Shown here piece by piece: positions 1 to 12,100 of a stretch of 64,000 bases of DNA; position 1 is the first letter of the stretch; every line of letters starts with the position of its first letter. The notes below the pieces were generated by a model. It ran no database searches. It worked only from the letters and a program-made list of their open reading frames with translations, and was not told the origin of the DNA. The DNA is from Pseudomonas synxantha BG33R (GTDB lineage Bacteria; Pseudomonadota; Gammaproteobacteria; Pseudomonadales; Pseudomonadaceae). The DNA lies in contig NZ_CM001514.1 of NCBI RefSeq assembly GCF_000263715.2, forward strand, positions 3,475,674 to 3,539,673, written 5' to 3'. A program made the translations under genes and the position numbers.

Positions 1-2230
1 TGTAGCGCGACAAATCGTGGAAGTATTGCCAGAACTGCGGATGACTGCGGCGTACCCCCCAGCGCTCGACTATTTTCTCAAACCGCTTGGCATCCTTGGC
101 CTGCTCCATTTGCGTGACGAATTGCGGCACCTCTTGAGCTGGAATGTTGAACATGAAATTCGGGTAACTGCTCATCACCCCCGGATAGATGGTCAGTGTG
201 TCGAGGCCCGGCTGGTAGCGATAAGCCTCACCCAACAGGAAAGCCACATTACTGTGGGCACGGTTACGCAGCATGCTGTAGACCACGCGCTGACCACCCT
301 GGGTTTCGATGCGCAGCATAGTGGCTTCGGGCAACTGGTCGATCACCTTGAGCCCCGCCGCCGGGCGCGATGTCAGGCGGCTAAGCGCCTGTTCGGCGTC
401 CCGCAAGGCCGGGTCGATACCAGTGCGCGAGCAATAGGCCCCGGTGCAGCGGTTGATTGGGTCGGGGCTGACGTTCAAACCGCCGTAACGCGTCAGCAGT
501 TGGTTGGCAAAATCGCGCTTGGGATCTTTCTCGTCCAGATGCAGCCCCGTGGGCTTGTCGTCATCAATGGCTTCATAGTCCAGCCACAACTTGAGCTTGC
601 CACTGTTCTGGTACCAGTCATCAAGGAAGTCCTCGCGGGTGTCGGCCGGCATCAGACGCAGGAAGTTCTGTTCGGCGCCGTTGCGGATCAGGTCGAAGTA
701 CAAGCGCGTCTGGGCCTGGTGCGACACATTGCCGAACACGTCGAAGTTGACTGCCAGTTGGTAATAAGTGCGTTCCAGCAGTGGGTAATCGAACAGCCAC
801 ATCGTCTGCGGCACCTCGCCGATCAGGCCCTTGGTCACCGAGGCGCTGTCGAAATGGCGGAAGATGGTCAGCAAGGCATTGTCATTACCCGCCCACAAAC
901 TCGACCAACTCGGCGGCGGCACATCTGCGTAGCTATCGCGGCGCAACGCCTCATACTGATTACGCTTGTCGCGATAGGCCAGCCACAGGCCCAGCACACT
1001 GCCCACATCATCGTTTTGCCCAGGCATGGCCAACAATGGCGTGGCCTGGCCGCGGTAACGGGCATCGGTGATGTACAGGTCATGGTCCGGCTCCTGGAAC
1101 AGTGTCCAGAAGTTATCGCGGATCACGTCCGTGGCGATCTGCCCACGGCACACCGGCCCCCGGATGAAAGTGCGCACGAAGTATTCGGCGTTATCCAACA
1201 TGAACTGATAACGCGCCTTGGCCGGTATGGCTTCGAAGGTTTCGAACGGGTTGGCGCGGCGCCCCGGCCCATAGCCCGGCAAGGCGCTCACCTGCCAGTC
1301 ACCGGAATAGAAGAGGTCTTTGATCCGCGCCATTTTCGCCGCGCTGAACGGGTAAGTGATGTGGGTTTTATGCACGATCACGCCCTGTACCGGCCACAGG
1401 CGGTAATAGACCTGAGTGCCTGGGTCATCGTTAGGACGTCGGGTCGCGATCAGGTCGATCGGCTGCCCGCTCGGCGTACGCGAACGCACCCACTGGAAGT
1501 AATGCCCCGGCTCGCCGTTCTCGAAGTAAATGTGGGCGAGGAACAAATGCTCGTACAACCAGCGCGCCACCAGGCTTTCCCGGGCGCCCGGCTGGTTGAA
1601 CAGGGATTCCCATTGCTGCACCTGCAAGGCTTCCCTGGCGCTGGGCGCCAGACTCTGCTCATCAATCGGCGCACCGGAGGCCAGCCAGCGTTGCAGGGTC
1701 TGGTATTGCTGGTCGGTCAGGCCGGTGACGGCCAGCGGCATGCCCTCCTTGGGATGGGCGCCGGCATAGGCGTTGAACTCGCCGGGCGTCGCGCACATGT
1801 TTTGGCGGCTCAGGCCCAATACAATCTCGTCGGGCAGTTTGGCATTGGGTGGCAATGGCGCGTTATGCCCCAGCTCCAGCATACGTGCCATCAACGCAGC
1901 CTGGCTGCCCTGGGCATCCAGTACCGAGTAGAAGCCCTTCTGCTGCCAGGCTTGTTTGCCGAACGCGTCATAGAACAGCCGTGTAGTCGGTGTGGCCTGG
2001 CTACGCTCGCCGTCGTACACCGGCACCTTGCTCGCGCCACGGGCCGCGCCCTCTGCGCTGCCAAGGTTGAGTTGGCAAGCAGAGTCGTAGCAGGCATGGC
2101 AGGCCACGCACTTCTCGGTGAAGATCGGTTGGATATCGCGGGTATAGGAAATCGCCGAAGCGCGGCCCTCTGCCTGCGCAGTACTGGCTATCAAGGCCAG
2201 GACGGCGCTGACGATCAAACGAAGTGACAT
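1..2230 (-). CDS. cti: Fatty acid cis/trans isomerase (3' end cut by window edge)
   Basis: Periplasmic haem enzyme that converts cis-unsaturated membrane fatty acids to trans, stiffening the membrane under solvent or heat stress. The reverse strand reads open from ATG at 2230 to base 1 (743 codons), close to the usual family length of about 760, so only the last residues are missing. A signal peptide (SLRLIVSAVLALIASTAQA) is followed by a cytochrome c-type haem site CVACH at residues 41-45. The cti-metH divergent arrangement is conserved in pseudomonads. The long plus-strand frame over the same bases is a high-GC shadow. Confidence 0.93.
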   Translation of the reverse strand, partial: MSLRLIVSAVLALIASTAQAEGRASAISYTRDIQPIFTEKCVACHACYDSACQLNLGSAEGAARGASKVPVYDGERSQATPTTRLFYDAFGKQAWQQKGFYSVLDAQGSQAALMARMLELGHNAPLPPNAKLPDEIVLGLSRQNMCATPGEFNAYAGAHPKEGMPLAVTGLTDQQYQTLQRWLASGAPIDEQSLAPSAREALQVQQWESLFNQPGARESLVARWLYEHLFLAHIYFENGEPGHYFQWVRSRTPSGQPIDLIATRRPNDDPGTQVYYRLWPVQGVIVHKTHITYPFSAAKMARIKDLFYSGDWQVSALPGYGPGRRANPFETFEAIPAKARYQFMLDNAEYFVRTFIRGPVCRGQIATDVIRDNFWTLFQEPDHDLYITDARYRGQATPLLAMPGQNDDVGSVLGLWLAYRDKRNQYEALRRDSYADVPPPSWSSLWAGNDNALLTIFRHFDSASVTKGLIGEVPQTMWLFDYPLLERTYYQLAVNFDVFGNVSHQAQTRLYFDLIRNGAEQNFLRLMPADTREDFLDDWYQNSGKLKLWLDYEAIDDDKPTGLHLDEKDPKRDFANQLLTRYGGLNVSPDPINRCTGAYCSRTGIDPALRDAEQALSRLTSRPAAGLKVIDQLPEATMLRIETQGGQRVVYSMLRNRAHSNVAFLLGEAYRYQPGLDTLTIYPGVMSSYPNFMFNIPAQEVPQFVTQMEQAKDAKRFEKIVERWGVRRSHPQFWQYFHDLSRY

Positions 2231-2397
2231 GTATCGGGTCCCGATTCAAGGCGTGCGGTCTGTGAAATGGCGGTAATTCTACCGGGCCATGACTGCCAGC
2301 AACGTGAGCGATATTCATGCAGAACCCATGTACGCTAAAATTCGGCACAGGTTTGCTATGATTCACGCCCTCCGTAATGCCTGACCAGAGTAGTCCC

Positions 2398-5300
2398 ATG
2401 CCCGATCGTAGCGCTCGCCTGCAAGCCCTTCACCAAGCCCTCAAGGACCGTATCCTGATCCTCGACGGTGGCATGGGCACGATGATCCAGAGCTATAAGC
2501 TTGAGGAGCAGGACTACCGAGGCAAACGCTTCGCCGACTGGCCAAGCGACGTGAAGGGCAACAACGACCTGCTGGTCCTCACTCGCCCCGACGTGATCGG
2601 CGGGATCGAAAAGGCTTACCTGGACGCCGGCGCCGATATCCTCGAAACCAACACCTTCAACGCCACGCGCATCTCCATGGCCGACTATGGCATGGAAGAG
2701 CTGGCCTATGAACTGAACGTGGAAGGCGCGCGCCTGGCGCGCAAGGTGGCCGACGCCAAAACCCACGAGAACCCGGCCAAGCCGCGTTTTGTCGCCGGTG
2801 TACTGGGCCCGACCAGCCGTACCTGCTCACTGTCCCCGGACGTGAACAACCCTGGCTACCGCAACGTGACCTTCGATGAGCTGGTGGAAAACTACACCGA
2901 GGCCACCAAGGGCCTGATCGAAGGCGGTGCCGACCTGATCCTGATCGAAACCATCTTCGATACCCTCAACGCCAAGGCCGCGATCTTTGCCGTGCAAGGT
3001 GTATTCGAGGAATTGAATGTCGAACTGCCGATCATGATCTCCGGCACCATCACCGACGCCTCGGGCCGTACCCTGTCGGGCCAGACCACCGAAGCGTTCT
3101 GGAACTCGGTGGCGCACGCCAAGCCGATTTCGGTCGGCCTCAACTGCGCCCTCGGCGCCAGCGAACTGCGCCCGTACCTGGAAGAGCTGTCGAACAAAGC
3201 CAACACCCATGTGTCGGCGCACCCCAACGCCGGTCTGCCCAACGAATTCGGCGAATACGACGAACTGCCATCGGAAACCGCCAAGGTCATCGAAGAGTTC
3301 GCCCAGAGCGGTTTCCTGAATATCGTCGGCGGCTGCTGCGGCACCACACCGGGCCATATCGAAGCCATTGCCAAGGCCGTTGCCGGTTATGCGCCGCGCC
3401 CGATCCCGGACATTCCCAAAGCCTGCCGCCTGTCGGGCCTGGAGCCGTTCACCATCGATCGCAGCTCGTTGTTCGTCAACGTCGGCGAGCGTACCAACAT
3501 TACCGGCTCGGCCAAGTTCGCCCGCCTGATCCGCGAAGACAACTACACCGAGGCCCTGGAAGTCGCCCTGCAGCAGGTGGAAGCCGGCGCCCAGGTGATC
3601 GACATCAACATGGATGAAGGCATGTTGGATTCGAAGAAGGCCATGGTGACCTTCCTCAATCTGATCGCCGGCGAGCCGGACATCTCCCGTGTGCCGATCA
3701 TGATCGACTCCTCCAAGTGGGAAGTGATCGAGGCCGGCCTCAAGTGCATCCAGGGCAAGGGCATCGTCAACTCCATCAGCATGAAGGAAGGCGTCGAGCA
3801 GTTCATTCATCACGCCAAACTATGCAAGCGTTACGGCGCTGCGGTGGTGGTGATGGCCTTCGACGAAGCCGGGCAGGCCGACACCGAAGCGCGTAAAAAA
3901 GAGATCTGCAAACGCTCCTACGACATTCTGGTGAATGAAGTCGGCTTCCCGCCGGAAGACATCATCTTCGACCCGAACATCTTCGCCGTCGCCACCGGTA
4001 TCGAGGAGCACAACAACTACGCCGTCGATTTCATCAACGCCTGTGCCTATATCCGCGACGAACTGCCGTATGCGCTGACCTCGGGTGGCGTGTCCAACGT
4101 GTCGTTCTCGTTCCGTGGCAACAACCCGGTGCGCGAGGCGATCCACTCGGTGTTCCTGCTGTATGCGATCCGCAGCGGCCTGACCATGGGTATCGTCAAC
4201 GCCGGTCAGTTGGAGATCTACGACCAGATCCCGGCTGAACTACGCGATGCCGTGGAAGATGTGGTGCTCAACCGCACCTCGGAGGGCACCGACGCCCTCC
4301 TCGCCATCGCCGACAAGTACAAGGGTGATGGCAGCGTCAAGGAAGCCGAAACCGAAGAGTGGCGTAGCTGGGAGGTCAACAAGCGTCTGGAGCACGCGCT
4401 GGTCAAGGGCATCACCACGCACATCGTCGAAGACACCGAAGAGTCGCGCCTTTCGTTCGCACGTCCGATCGAAGTGATCGAAGGCCCGCTGATGTCGGGC
4501 ATGAACATCGTTGGTGATCTGTTTGGCGCCGGTAAAATGTTCCTGCCCCAGGTGGTCAAATCCGCCCGAGTGATGAAACAGGCCGTGGCCCACTTGATCC
4601 CGTTTATCGAGCTGGAAAAAGGCGACAAGCCGGAGGCCAAGGGCAAGATCCTGATGGCCACGGTGAAGGGCGACGTGCACGACATCGGCAAGAACATTGT
4701 CGGCGTGGTGCTCGGTTGCAACGGCTATGACATCGTCGATTTGGGCGTGATGGTGCCTGCGGAAAAAATCCTGCAAGTGGCCAAGGAACAGAAGTGCGAC
4801 ATCATCGGCCTGTCCGGTCTGATCACACCGTCATTGGATGAGATGGTCCACGTGGCCCGTGAGATGCAGCGCCAGGACTTCCACCTGCCGCTGATGATCG
4901 GTGGCGCCACCACCTCCAAGGCGCACACGGCGGTGAAAATCGAGCCCAAGTACAGCAATGACGCCGTGATCTACGTCACCGACGCCTCGCGCGCCGTGGG
5001 TGTGGCCACGCAGTTGCTGTCCAAGGAGTTGAAGGCCGGTTTCGTCGAAAAGACCCGCCTGGAATACATCGACGTGCGTGAACGCACCTCTAACCGCAGT
5101 GCCCGCACTGAGCGTCTGAGCTACCCGGCCGCCATCGCCAAGAAGCCGCAGTTCGACTGGGCTACTTACACGCCGGTGGTCCCGACCTTTACCGGTGCCA
5201 AGGTGCTGGACAATATCGACCTCAAGGTGCTGGCTGAATACATCGACTGGACGCCGTTCTTTATCTCCTGGGACCTGGCCGGTAAATTCCCACGCATTCT

Positions 5301-6108
5301 TGAGGACGAAGTGGTCGGCGAAGCGGCGACCGCGCTATACGCCGATGCCCAGGAAATGCTCAACAAGCTGATCGACGAAAAACTCATCAGCGCCCGCGCC
5401 GTATTCGGCTTCTGGCCGACCAACCAGGTGCAGGACGATGACCTGGAAGTCTATGGCGACGACGGCCAGCCCATTGCCAAGCTGCATCACCTGCGCCAAC
5501 AGATCATCAAGACCGACGGCAAGCCCAACTTCTCCCTGGCCGACTTCGTCGCGCCCAAGGACAGCGGCGTGACCGACTACATCGGTGGCTTCATCACCAC
5601 CGCAGGTATCGGTGCCGAGGAAGTGGCCAAGGCTTATCAGGATGCGGGCGATGACTACAATTCGATCATGGTCAAGGCCCTCGCCGACCGCCTGGCCGAA
5701 GCCTGCGCCGAATGGCTGCACCAGCAAGTGCGAAAAGAACACTGGGGTTACGCCAAGGACGAGCAACTGGACAACGAGGCGCTGATCAAGGAGCAATACA
5801 GCGGCATCCGCCCTGCCCCGGGCTACCCGGCATGCCCGGATCACACCGAGAAAGCCCAGCTGTTTCAACTGCTGGACCCTGAAGCCCGTGAAATGCGGGC
5901 CGGGCGCAGCGGTGTGTTCCTCACCGAGCACTACGCGATGTTCCCGGCGGCGGCCGTCAGCGGCTGGTACTTCGCCCATCCGCAGGCGCAGTACTTTGCC
6001 GTGGGCAAGGTCGACAAGGACCAGGTCGCCAGCTACACCGCACGCAAAGGCCAGGACCTCAGCGTGACCGAGCGCTGGTTGGCACCGAACCTGGGGTATG
6101 ACAACTGA
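2398..6108 (+). CDS. metH: Cobalamin-dependent methionine synthase
   Basis: Transfers a methyl group from 5-methyltetrahydrofolate via cobalamin to homocysteine. It has 1236 residues from the preferred start MPDRSARLQ; an upstream in-frame ATG at 2377 would add seven residues. Domains in order: homocysteine-binding barrel (about 10-330) with zinc ligands C250, C313 and C314 (GGCCGT); pterin-binding domain (about 345-620, NVGERTN); B12-binding domain with DVHDIGKN and the cobalt-ligating H761; and the C-terminal AdoMet activation domain. All key residues are present. It is divergent from cti and convergent with the NEL toxin gene, 43 bp away. Confidence 0.97.
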   Translation: MPDRSARLQALHQALKDRILILDGGMGTMIQSYKLEEQDYRGKRFADWPSDVKGNNDLLVLTRPDVIGGIEKAYLDAGADILETNTFNATRISMADYGMEELAYELNVEGARLARKVADAKTHENPAKPRFVAGVLGPTSRTCSLSPDVNNPGYRNVTFDELVENYTEATKGLIEGGADLILIETIFDTLNAKAAIFAVQGVFEELNVELPIMISGTITDASGRTLSGQTTEAFWNSVAHAKPISVGLNCALGASELRPYLEELSNKANTHVSAHPNAGLPNEFGEYDELPSETAKVIEEFAQSGFLNIVGGCCGTTPGHIEAIAKAVAGYAPRPIPDIPKACRLSGLEPFTIDRSSLFVNVGERTNITGSAKFARLIREDNYTEALEVALQQVEAGAQVIDINMDEGMLDSKKAMVTFLNLIAGEPDISRVPIMIDSSKWEVIEAGLKCIQGKGIVNSISMKEGVEQFIHHAKLCKRYGAAVVVMAFDEAGQADTEARKKEICKRSYDILVNEVGFPPEDIIFDPNIFAVATGIEEHNNYAVDFINACAYIRDELPYALTSGGVSNVSFSFRGNNPVREAIHSVFLLYAIRSGLTMGIVNAGQLEIYDQIPAELRDAVEDVVLNRTSEGTDALLAIADKYKGDGSVKEAETEEWRSWEVNKRLEHALVKGITTHIVEDTEESRLSFARPIEVIEGPLMSGMNIVGDLFGAGKMFLPQVVKSARVMKQAVAHLIPFIELEKGDKPEAKGKILMATVKGDVHDIGKNIVGVVLGCNGYDIVDLGVMVPAEKILQVAKEQKCDIIGLSGLITPSLDEMVHVAREMQRQDFHLPLMIGGATTSKAHTAVKIEPKYSNDAVIYVTDASRAVGVATQLLSKELKAGFVEKTRLEYIDVRERTSNRSARTERLSYPAAIAKKPQFDWATYTPVVPTFTGAKVLDNIDLKVLAEYIDWTPFFISWDLAGKFPRILEDEVVGEAATALYADAQEMLNKLIDEKLISARAVFGFWPTNQVQDDDLEVYGDDGQPIAKLHHLRQQIIKTDGKPNFSLADFVAPKDSGVTDYIGGFITTAGIGAEEVAKAYQDAGDDYNSIMVKALADRLAEACAEWLHQQVRKEHWGYAKDEQLDNEALIKEQYSGIRPAPGYPACPDHTEKAQLFQLLDPEAREMRAGRSGVFLTEHYAMFPAAAVSGWYFAHPQAQYFAVGKVDKDQVASYTARKGQDLSVTERWLAPNLGYDN

Positions 6109-6151
6109 GCCAAACCCCGACCACCCGGCTCGGCGCACTCAGGGCTGCGAC

Positions 6152-9100
6152 TCAGGGGCGCCAGGACGGGCCGGGCTGAGGTGACGACGGTGCGGGCGTG
6201 GCAGGTTCCATGCCCGATAACCGTTGTATCTCTGCCCGGGACAGCTCCATGCGTTTCTGGGTACGGGCGGCGTCCCGTTCGACCTCCAACTGGCCTATGG
6301 CTTCGTTGTAGCGTTCCATGCTCTGGGCATCACCCCGATCGCTGTGCGCATCCTCCAAGGCTTCATGACGGCGTGCCAACTCGTCCTCAAGGGCCTCGAA
6401 CTGTTCGGCGTAACGCTCATCCAGGTAGCGCAACCAATAATCACGTTGAATCAGGGTTTCGACAAACGCATCGGTACGTTCAGCGGCCAGGATCTGTGCG
6501 CGTAACTGTGCCTGTAGCTCGAGACTGATCGGGCTCGCGAACGCCATGTAGGCCGGCTGTCCGGGCAGTTCCAGGCCATCGGGCCAGTCGCGGGTCAAGC
6601 CGATCCGGTAACTCAAGCGCACCTCGGCCCGGTCCAGGCCTACTGCGGCGGCTTCTGCCAGTTGATCGGCCCTGCCCAACCGAAACAACTGCCGCGACAA
6701 GTTCAGCAGCGCCCGGCCCCTGAGGTCGAGCCGTTGCTGTGGAATATCGCGCAAGGCGCGGTACTCGAACACCCGCACTTCCATCTCGCTGAACGTCAGG
6801 ATGCGGCCATCGATACAGGTGCCGTGGGTTTCAGCTTCGACGAACAGGGTGCCGCGCAGCTCGGCATTTTCGACGGCCCCCGCGATAACGTCCCAAACCC
6901 GTTGCGTGAGGCTCGGGCCGTTGAGGTTGAATTCCGAGGTCCGACGCAATAACGAAATAAGGTGGAAAAATCGATCATGATCATCTGCCTGTGCCAGTTG
7001 GTTCCACAGCGTCGTTCGTTGTGTCGCCAATGTCGTAGAGGTATTGGCCAACCAGGGGTCAAGTGCCAGCTGCGCGGTATTTTGCAGCGGGTTTACAATT
7101 TTCTCGGCCGGCAGGTAGCCGGCGTCCGGATCACTGTCATCGTCGTCAGAGCTAGAGCTAGAGCTAGAGCCAGAGCCAGAGCCAGAGCCAGAGTCGGAGC
7201 CCGAATCAGGATCGGAGTCGGAATCCGCGCCCGACTCAGTGTCAGACCCTCCAAAATTGCGGCGATGGGCGCGGTCGAGTTCTGCTCGTGAAAAGCCCAT
7301 GACCTCATCGGCCTCATGCGCCTGGGCGTAGTCGCGCATCTGTTCAAGGGCTTGCGCGGTCAGGTTGTGGTTATCGGACAGGTCCGTACCGGACACCAAG
7401 CCGTCGTGCGCGCCACCGAGCAGAGGCTGCGCGAAGGACTCCAACGAATTGCCGCTCAGGTTCAGCCGGGTCAGGTGCTGCGACTCCAGCGCACCCTCGG
7501 GCCATCTTGCGATTTGGTTGTAGCTCACATCCAGTGTCTCCAGGCGACTGAAGTCCCGCAGATCAAACGCCCGCAGGTTGTTGTGGCTCAAGTCCAGCCA
7601 ACGCAAACGCTCACTGCGCAGTTGAGCAGGCAACGACGGCACCTGCGTGAATGCGTTCGCAGTCAGTTCCAGACGTTCAAGCTGTTCCATGTGCTGGACG
7701 GCTTCGGGCAGCGCTGTCAGCTCGTTGCCGCTGAGTATCAACTGGTTCAATTGGGTAAAAGCGGCTAAAAACCCGTTGCTGCCCTGCGCAGTGAGCTTGA
7801 CCCCCGTCAGATTGAGGGTGCGCACATGGGTAAACGGCATGGAGAGCGCTGGAAAATCACCGGGTTTGGTCAGATGAAGGTTCAACGCTTCGACCTCGAC
7901 ACCGGTACGTCCCGCTACCACCGCTTTCACCCAGGATTCGCGGATAGCCGTTGCGGGGGTTTGTCGCTTCAGGTGGTCGTGAATACCGTCATAAAAGCGT
8001 GCCTCGCGGGTAAACAACCAACCATTCAACTCGCGCGTCAGCACGTCGTGGGTCTGGCGCCACTGACCGATCTGCGTATCGAGTTGCACGTCGTCCAACC
8101 CCATCTCGCGCAGTTGCCTGACCCGGGCCAAGACTTGTTCAGGCGACATCAACGGGCTCAGCCGTCTTATGGCGATTTCCGGGGCGCCCTTCACACTCCC
8201 AACATCCTGTCGGATGGGCAGTAAATACCTTGCGACCGAACTCGCGGTCTGCTTCGGCGGAAACTCCAGAAACTCCAGCTCCAGCGCAAACCGGCTCAAT
8301 GCGCCCTCAGGCAAGCCCTTGGCTATCTCGATCCGGCGCCGCGCCGCATTGAGCAACGTCGTGCCTTCGGCGCTCAACGGGTTGCCTGCCAACTCGGTAC
8401 GCATCAACACATCCGAATCGTCACGCGCGAGCGACGCAAGGCTTGTCAATTGATTCTCACGTAGGTCCAGGCAAGTCAATTGCGCAAGATGTTCAGCGCC
8501 CTGTGGCCATTCGCGCAGCATCGATTCGCGCAGGTTCAGCGCCGTCAGGTCAGTCAGTGCGCTGACGTCGAGGGTGCCCAATTGGTTATATTGCAGGCTC
8601 AACACTTGTAGCCGGTTCAACCCATTCAATCGAGCCTGCACTGCCGGGGTCACTACGATCTGGTTATCGGACAAGTTCAGGTGCGTCAACTCCGGCAGGA
8701 TGTCCGCATTGATCGGCACGTCGGTGAGGTGGCTGAAGCGCAGTTCAAGGCTTCGCACACCGGCAAACGCCTGGATGAAGCCCTGCATCTGCTCGGCAGG
8801 TACATTCTGCAACCACTTCACCGTCAAGGTTTTCACATGGGAAAAGGTGCCGGCCGGCAACACCGGCAATTCGCGGATTTTTTCCATGACCAAGGGATCG
8901 GTCGATGACAACTGCGGATCCGGCAGTTCAAACATCGAAATGTCGATATCGGTCGGCAGGCCATAGCGTTGGCAAACCGCCCCGCGCCAGCTTTTTTCCA
9001 GCAACGCCAGGATGCTTGCATTATGCCCGCTCTTCCAGCGCGCCCGCGCAAAGCGCACCCTGAACCCAGGGACCAAAGCGGGCTCGTAGAACTGCTTGAA

Positions 9101-12100
9101 AATACCGAGGTGTTCTTCACGCAATGCTTGCACGGCATTCATTCGCGTTTGTGGCGTGTTCCACAGGCCCATGATCATGTCAGTCATGCGCCGCCCCCTA
9201 TGCGCTTCGCCCATCAGCAGGCCCAATTCGCCGCGCCCAAACCCTTCGACCATCTCGTCCAGGCTCGCCAGGTGTGGCCCGAACATCCCTGCATAGTTCT
9301 TGACGTGCTCGTAGGCAGGCTTGAAGTCTTCATAGCTGAACATCGACCAGTCCAGCGACAAACCACTCCACAACCGCTCGTAACCGGTATAGAGCTCGGC
9401 AGGCAGCGTCGCAATGGTGGTCAGGGCCAGGTCCAGCCGTTCTAGAAGCGGCAGTTTCTGCACATAGGCAGGCCATTGCATTGAGATGTTGGGCGCCACG
9501 ATTTTCAAGCGTTTCAAGCCTTGCAGGGGGCTTAAATCCAACGTATTGAGGACATGGCCGTCGTAGGCTAAATAGCCGATCTCCAGGTGTTCAAGGCCGG
9601 CCAGTGCCGCCAGTTGTGGCGACAACTGCGCGCTCAACCGATGCGCATCGAAGCTGACGGCCAGATGCTTGAGCCCTTTGAACTGCGCCAACACCTGGGG
9701 CACACGGGTCAACCTCGGGCTAGCCTGCGCGGACTCTACGGCTGGGATGTAGGGTGCCCGTAAGGTCAGCTTTTCCAGAGCGGGAAACTGGCTCAGAAAC
9801 CCATCGATATTGGTGTCATGCAGGGCCGTGCCGATGACCGATAATTCACGCACATATGAAAAGTTCGCCGCCAGTGGCGGCAACGGTTCGTTGAGGGTCA
9901 ACGCCAAGGCATCGGCACCCGGCACTTTCCCAGCCAGCCAAGAACGACCCCAGCTTCGCTTAAGCGCTTCCCCGGCGATGAGATTGCTCTGACGATTGGC
10001 TGTCGACGAACGATTGACCCAATGATTGAGCGTGTCGTGCAGTGCCTGGTGTTCTTCAAACAACGCTTTCAACTTGCTGACGATCGCCCGGGCATCGTTC
10101 CCCGCCCGTTTCCACTCAAGGAAAAGTGCATTGATCTGTACGTCATCCAGATCCGGATAGATTCTGCGCACCTGATAAGCCAGCTGCTGGCTCACGCTCG
10201 GTCCCCGCCCACTGGCCTGATAGCCCACCAGCGTGTCATTGATGCGCACCGGCGCCTTGAACCTGGGCGTTTTCGGCTCCAACCACGCCGAGGCCTCCAG
10301 GCGATATGCATCGGCTTGCTCGATAAGTTTGAGTTGCAGCGCTGCGTACTGGCTGACGTGTGGCACCCCCAGACTCTGACGCGCCTCATCGGGCAAGGCA
10401 TGCATCACCGAGGCAAAGAAGTTGTCGCCCTCCACTGCCAGACTGTTGAGTGCTTCGCCCCGCTCATCGAACGCCTGGTAGCTGGGGCCGTGTTTAACCA
10501 GGTATTTTTTCTGCGGCGCGGAGGGCGCACCAATACTGTCGAGCAACTCGCCTTGGGTGTTAGTGCTGCGCACTTCCAGGCGCAGCGTGTCCGGCCAGCC
10601 GGGCAAGGTCTCCAGGGTATGCAGCGCCAACCGCCGACTGTCTGCCGTGGCCATCGTCTCGCTGCGCAACCCCGCATAGGCGCGTGCCAGGCGCCCTTGC
10701 CGCGCATACCAACGGGCTTCTTCGAGCATGTTCAAAGGTACCCGCGAGGTGTTGACCAGCCGTTCAAGCTCATCGCCCCGGGCGTGGTCGAGCACGGTTT
10801 GCGCCGCTGTCTTGCTGAGCCCCGGGCAGGTGCGTTGCAGCAGCCGGATACGTTTGTCCAACGCGTCAGTTCCCGCGTAGATACTGTCGAAAATCGCCGA
10901 TTGTCGGCGACGGGCGTAGTCGGCCAACTGCTTGTTGAATTCCAGCGCCCTGTGCTCATTGACCCTCGCAGCCTCAGCGCCAAGCAGCTGAGTGATTTCT
11001 GCTTCATCCAGAGCCGCCAGAATACGCGCGGGCACTTCACCACCCAGCACGTCGTATCGGCTCACCTGGATCGCCGGCTTTGCCGCGACACCTTTGACCG
11101 ACCGCTCAATACCATATTTAACCGACTTGCCGGTCAGCACGACCCCATCGAACACTTCAAGTACACGCCCTACAGGCCATCTCGGCATTTCCACGATTAA
11201 GGGCAGCGCATACAAATACAGGTCATCAATCGTACGGTTGCCCTCCAGTTGCTCGATCACCCGTGCCGCATCCGCATCCGCCTTGAACAGGCGCATCGCA
11301 TCGGCCAGCTCAGGCGGCGCAACCGTGTGATCCATGTGCATCTTGCGCAGCGTGTTGTCGCTGACCCCACTGACATCCGCGACCTTGAGCAGCTCGGTAT
11401 CGGAAAAGGCATCAACGTCGTGCCCCATACGCCGCAACAGCGTCAGGCGGTCCCACTCCAGAGGGCGCTCCAGGGTATGCCGCCAGGCGCCGTGACCGTT
11501 GTGTTCAAGCAGCGGCTGGTAAGCCTCGGTGTCAGTCGGATGCTTGATCCGCCATTTGCGCGCCTGCGCATCGAAGTATTGCTCGTAGACCTGGCTGCCC
11601 TGACGGATATAGGTCCTGCCGTCTTGCACATATTGCCCCAAGGCATTGGGATGCAGGTCGCGCCGCAGGACCACCGGGCTCTCATAGCGGCTCAGGCTCG
11701 GCTTCCACAAACGCACCTGGCCATCGGGCCGCTTGACCTCACCCAACGCTTCAATCACCGGCTCCGCCTTGGCCGCTTGCCAATGGCTGACGCCAGCCCC
11801 CACGCCGGCCATCACGGCGATCTGCGCCAGGTTCTCGGCCACATCAATCAAGTGCGCCTTGGCGGCCTGGCGGTCGCCCTCACCCCATTCGATCGCGCCT
11901 TCCAGGGTTTCGTAGAGTAATTGCCCGGCCATCACCACCATCATGGCCTCCCCCAGCACCGGCACAAACATCGACACCATGTTCAAGCCCAACATGCCGA
12001 TCTCCAGCAGGTGCGCCAACTTGGCGTCACGCGCCTTGGCATCCACATCCGCGGTGGGCACGGCATGGGCGCGGGCATCGGCGATCACCTGCTCGCGGTG

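Noticed and set aside
17..2227. Long plus-strand open frame of 736 codons at the window start
   Set aside because: Shadow of cti: the opposite strand carries a signal peptide, a CVACH haem site and family-like sequence, whereas this frame has biased composition and no recognisable domain.
7148..7200. Hexamer repeats considered as a regulatory or CRISPR-like array
   Set aside because: Units are contiguous 6-mers without spacers and are fully explained as a coding Ser/Gly linker.
10022..11200. Several 200-390-codon plus-strand frames inside the NEL toxin gene
   Set aside because: They lie antisense to a continuous 2432-codon gene, have no ribosome sites or domains and break up irregularly.
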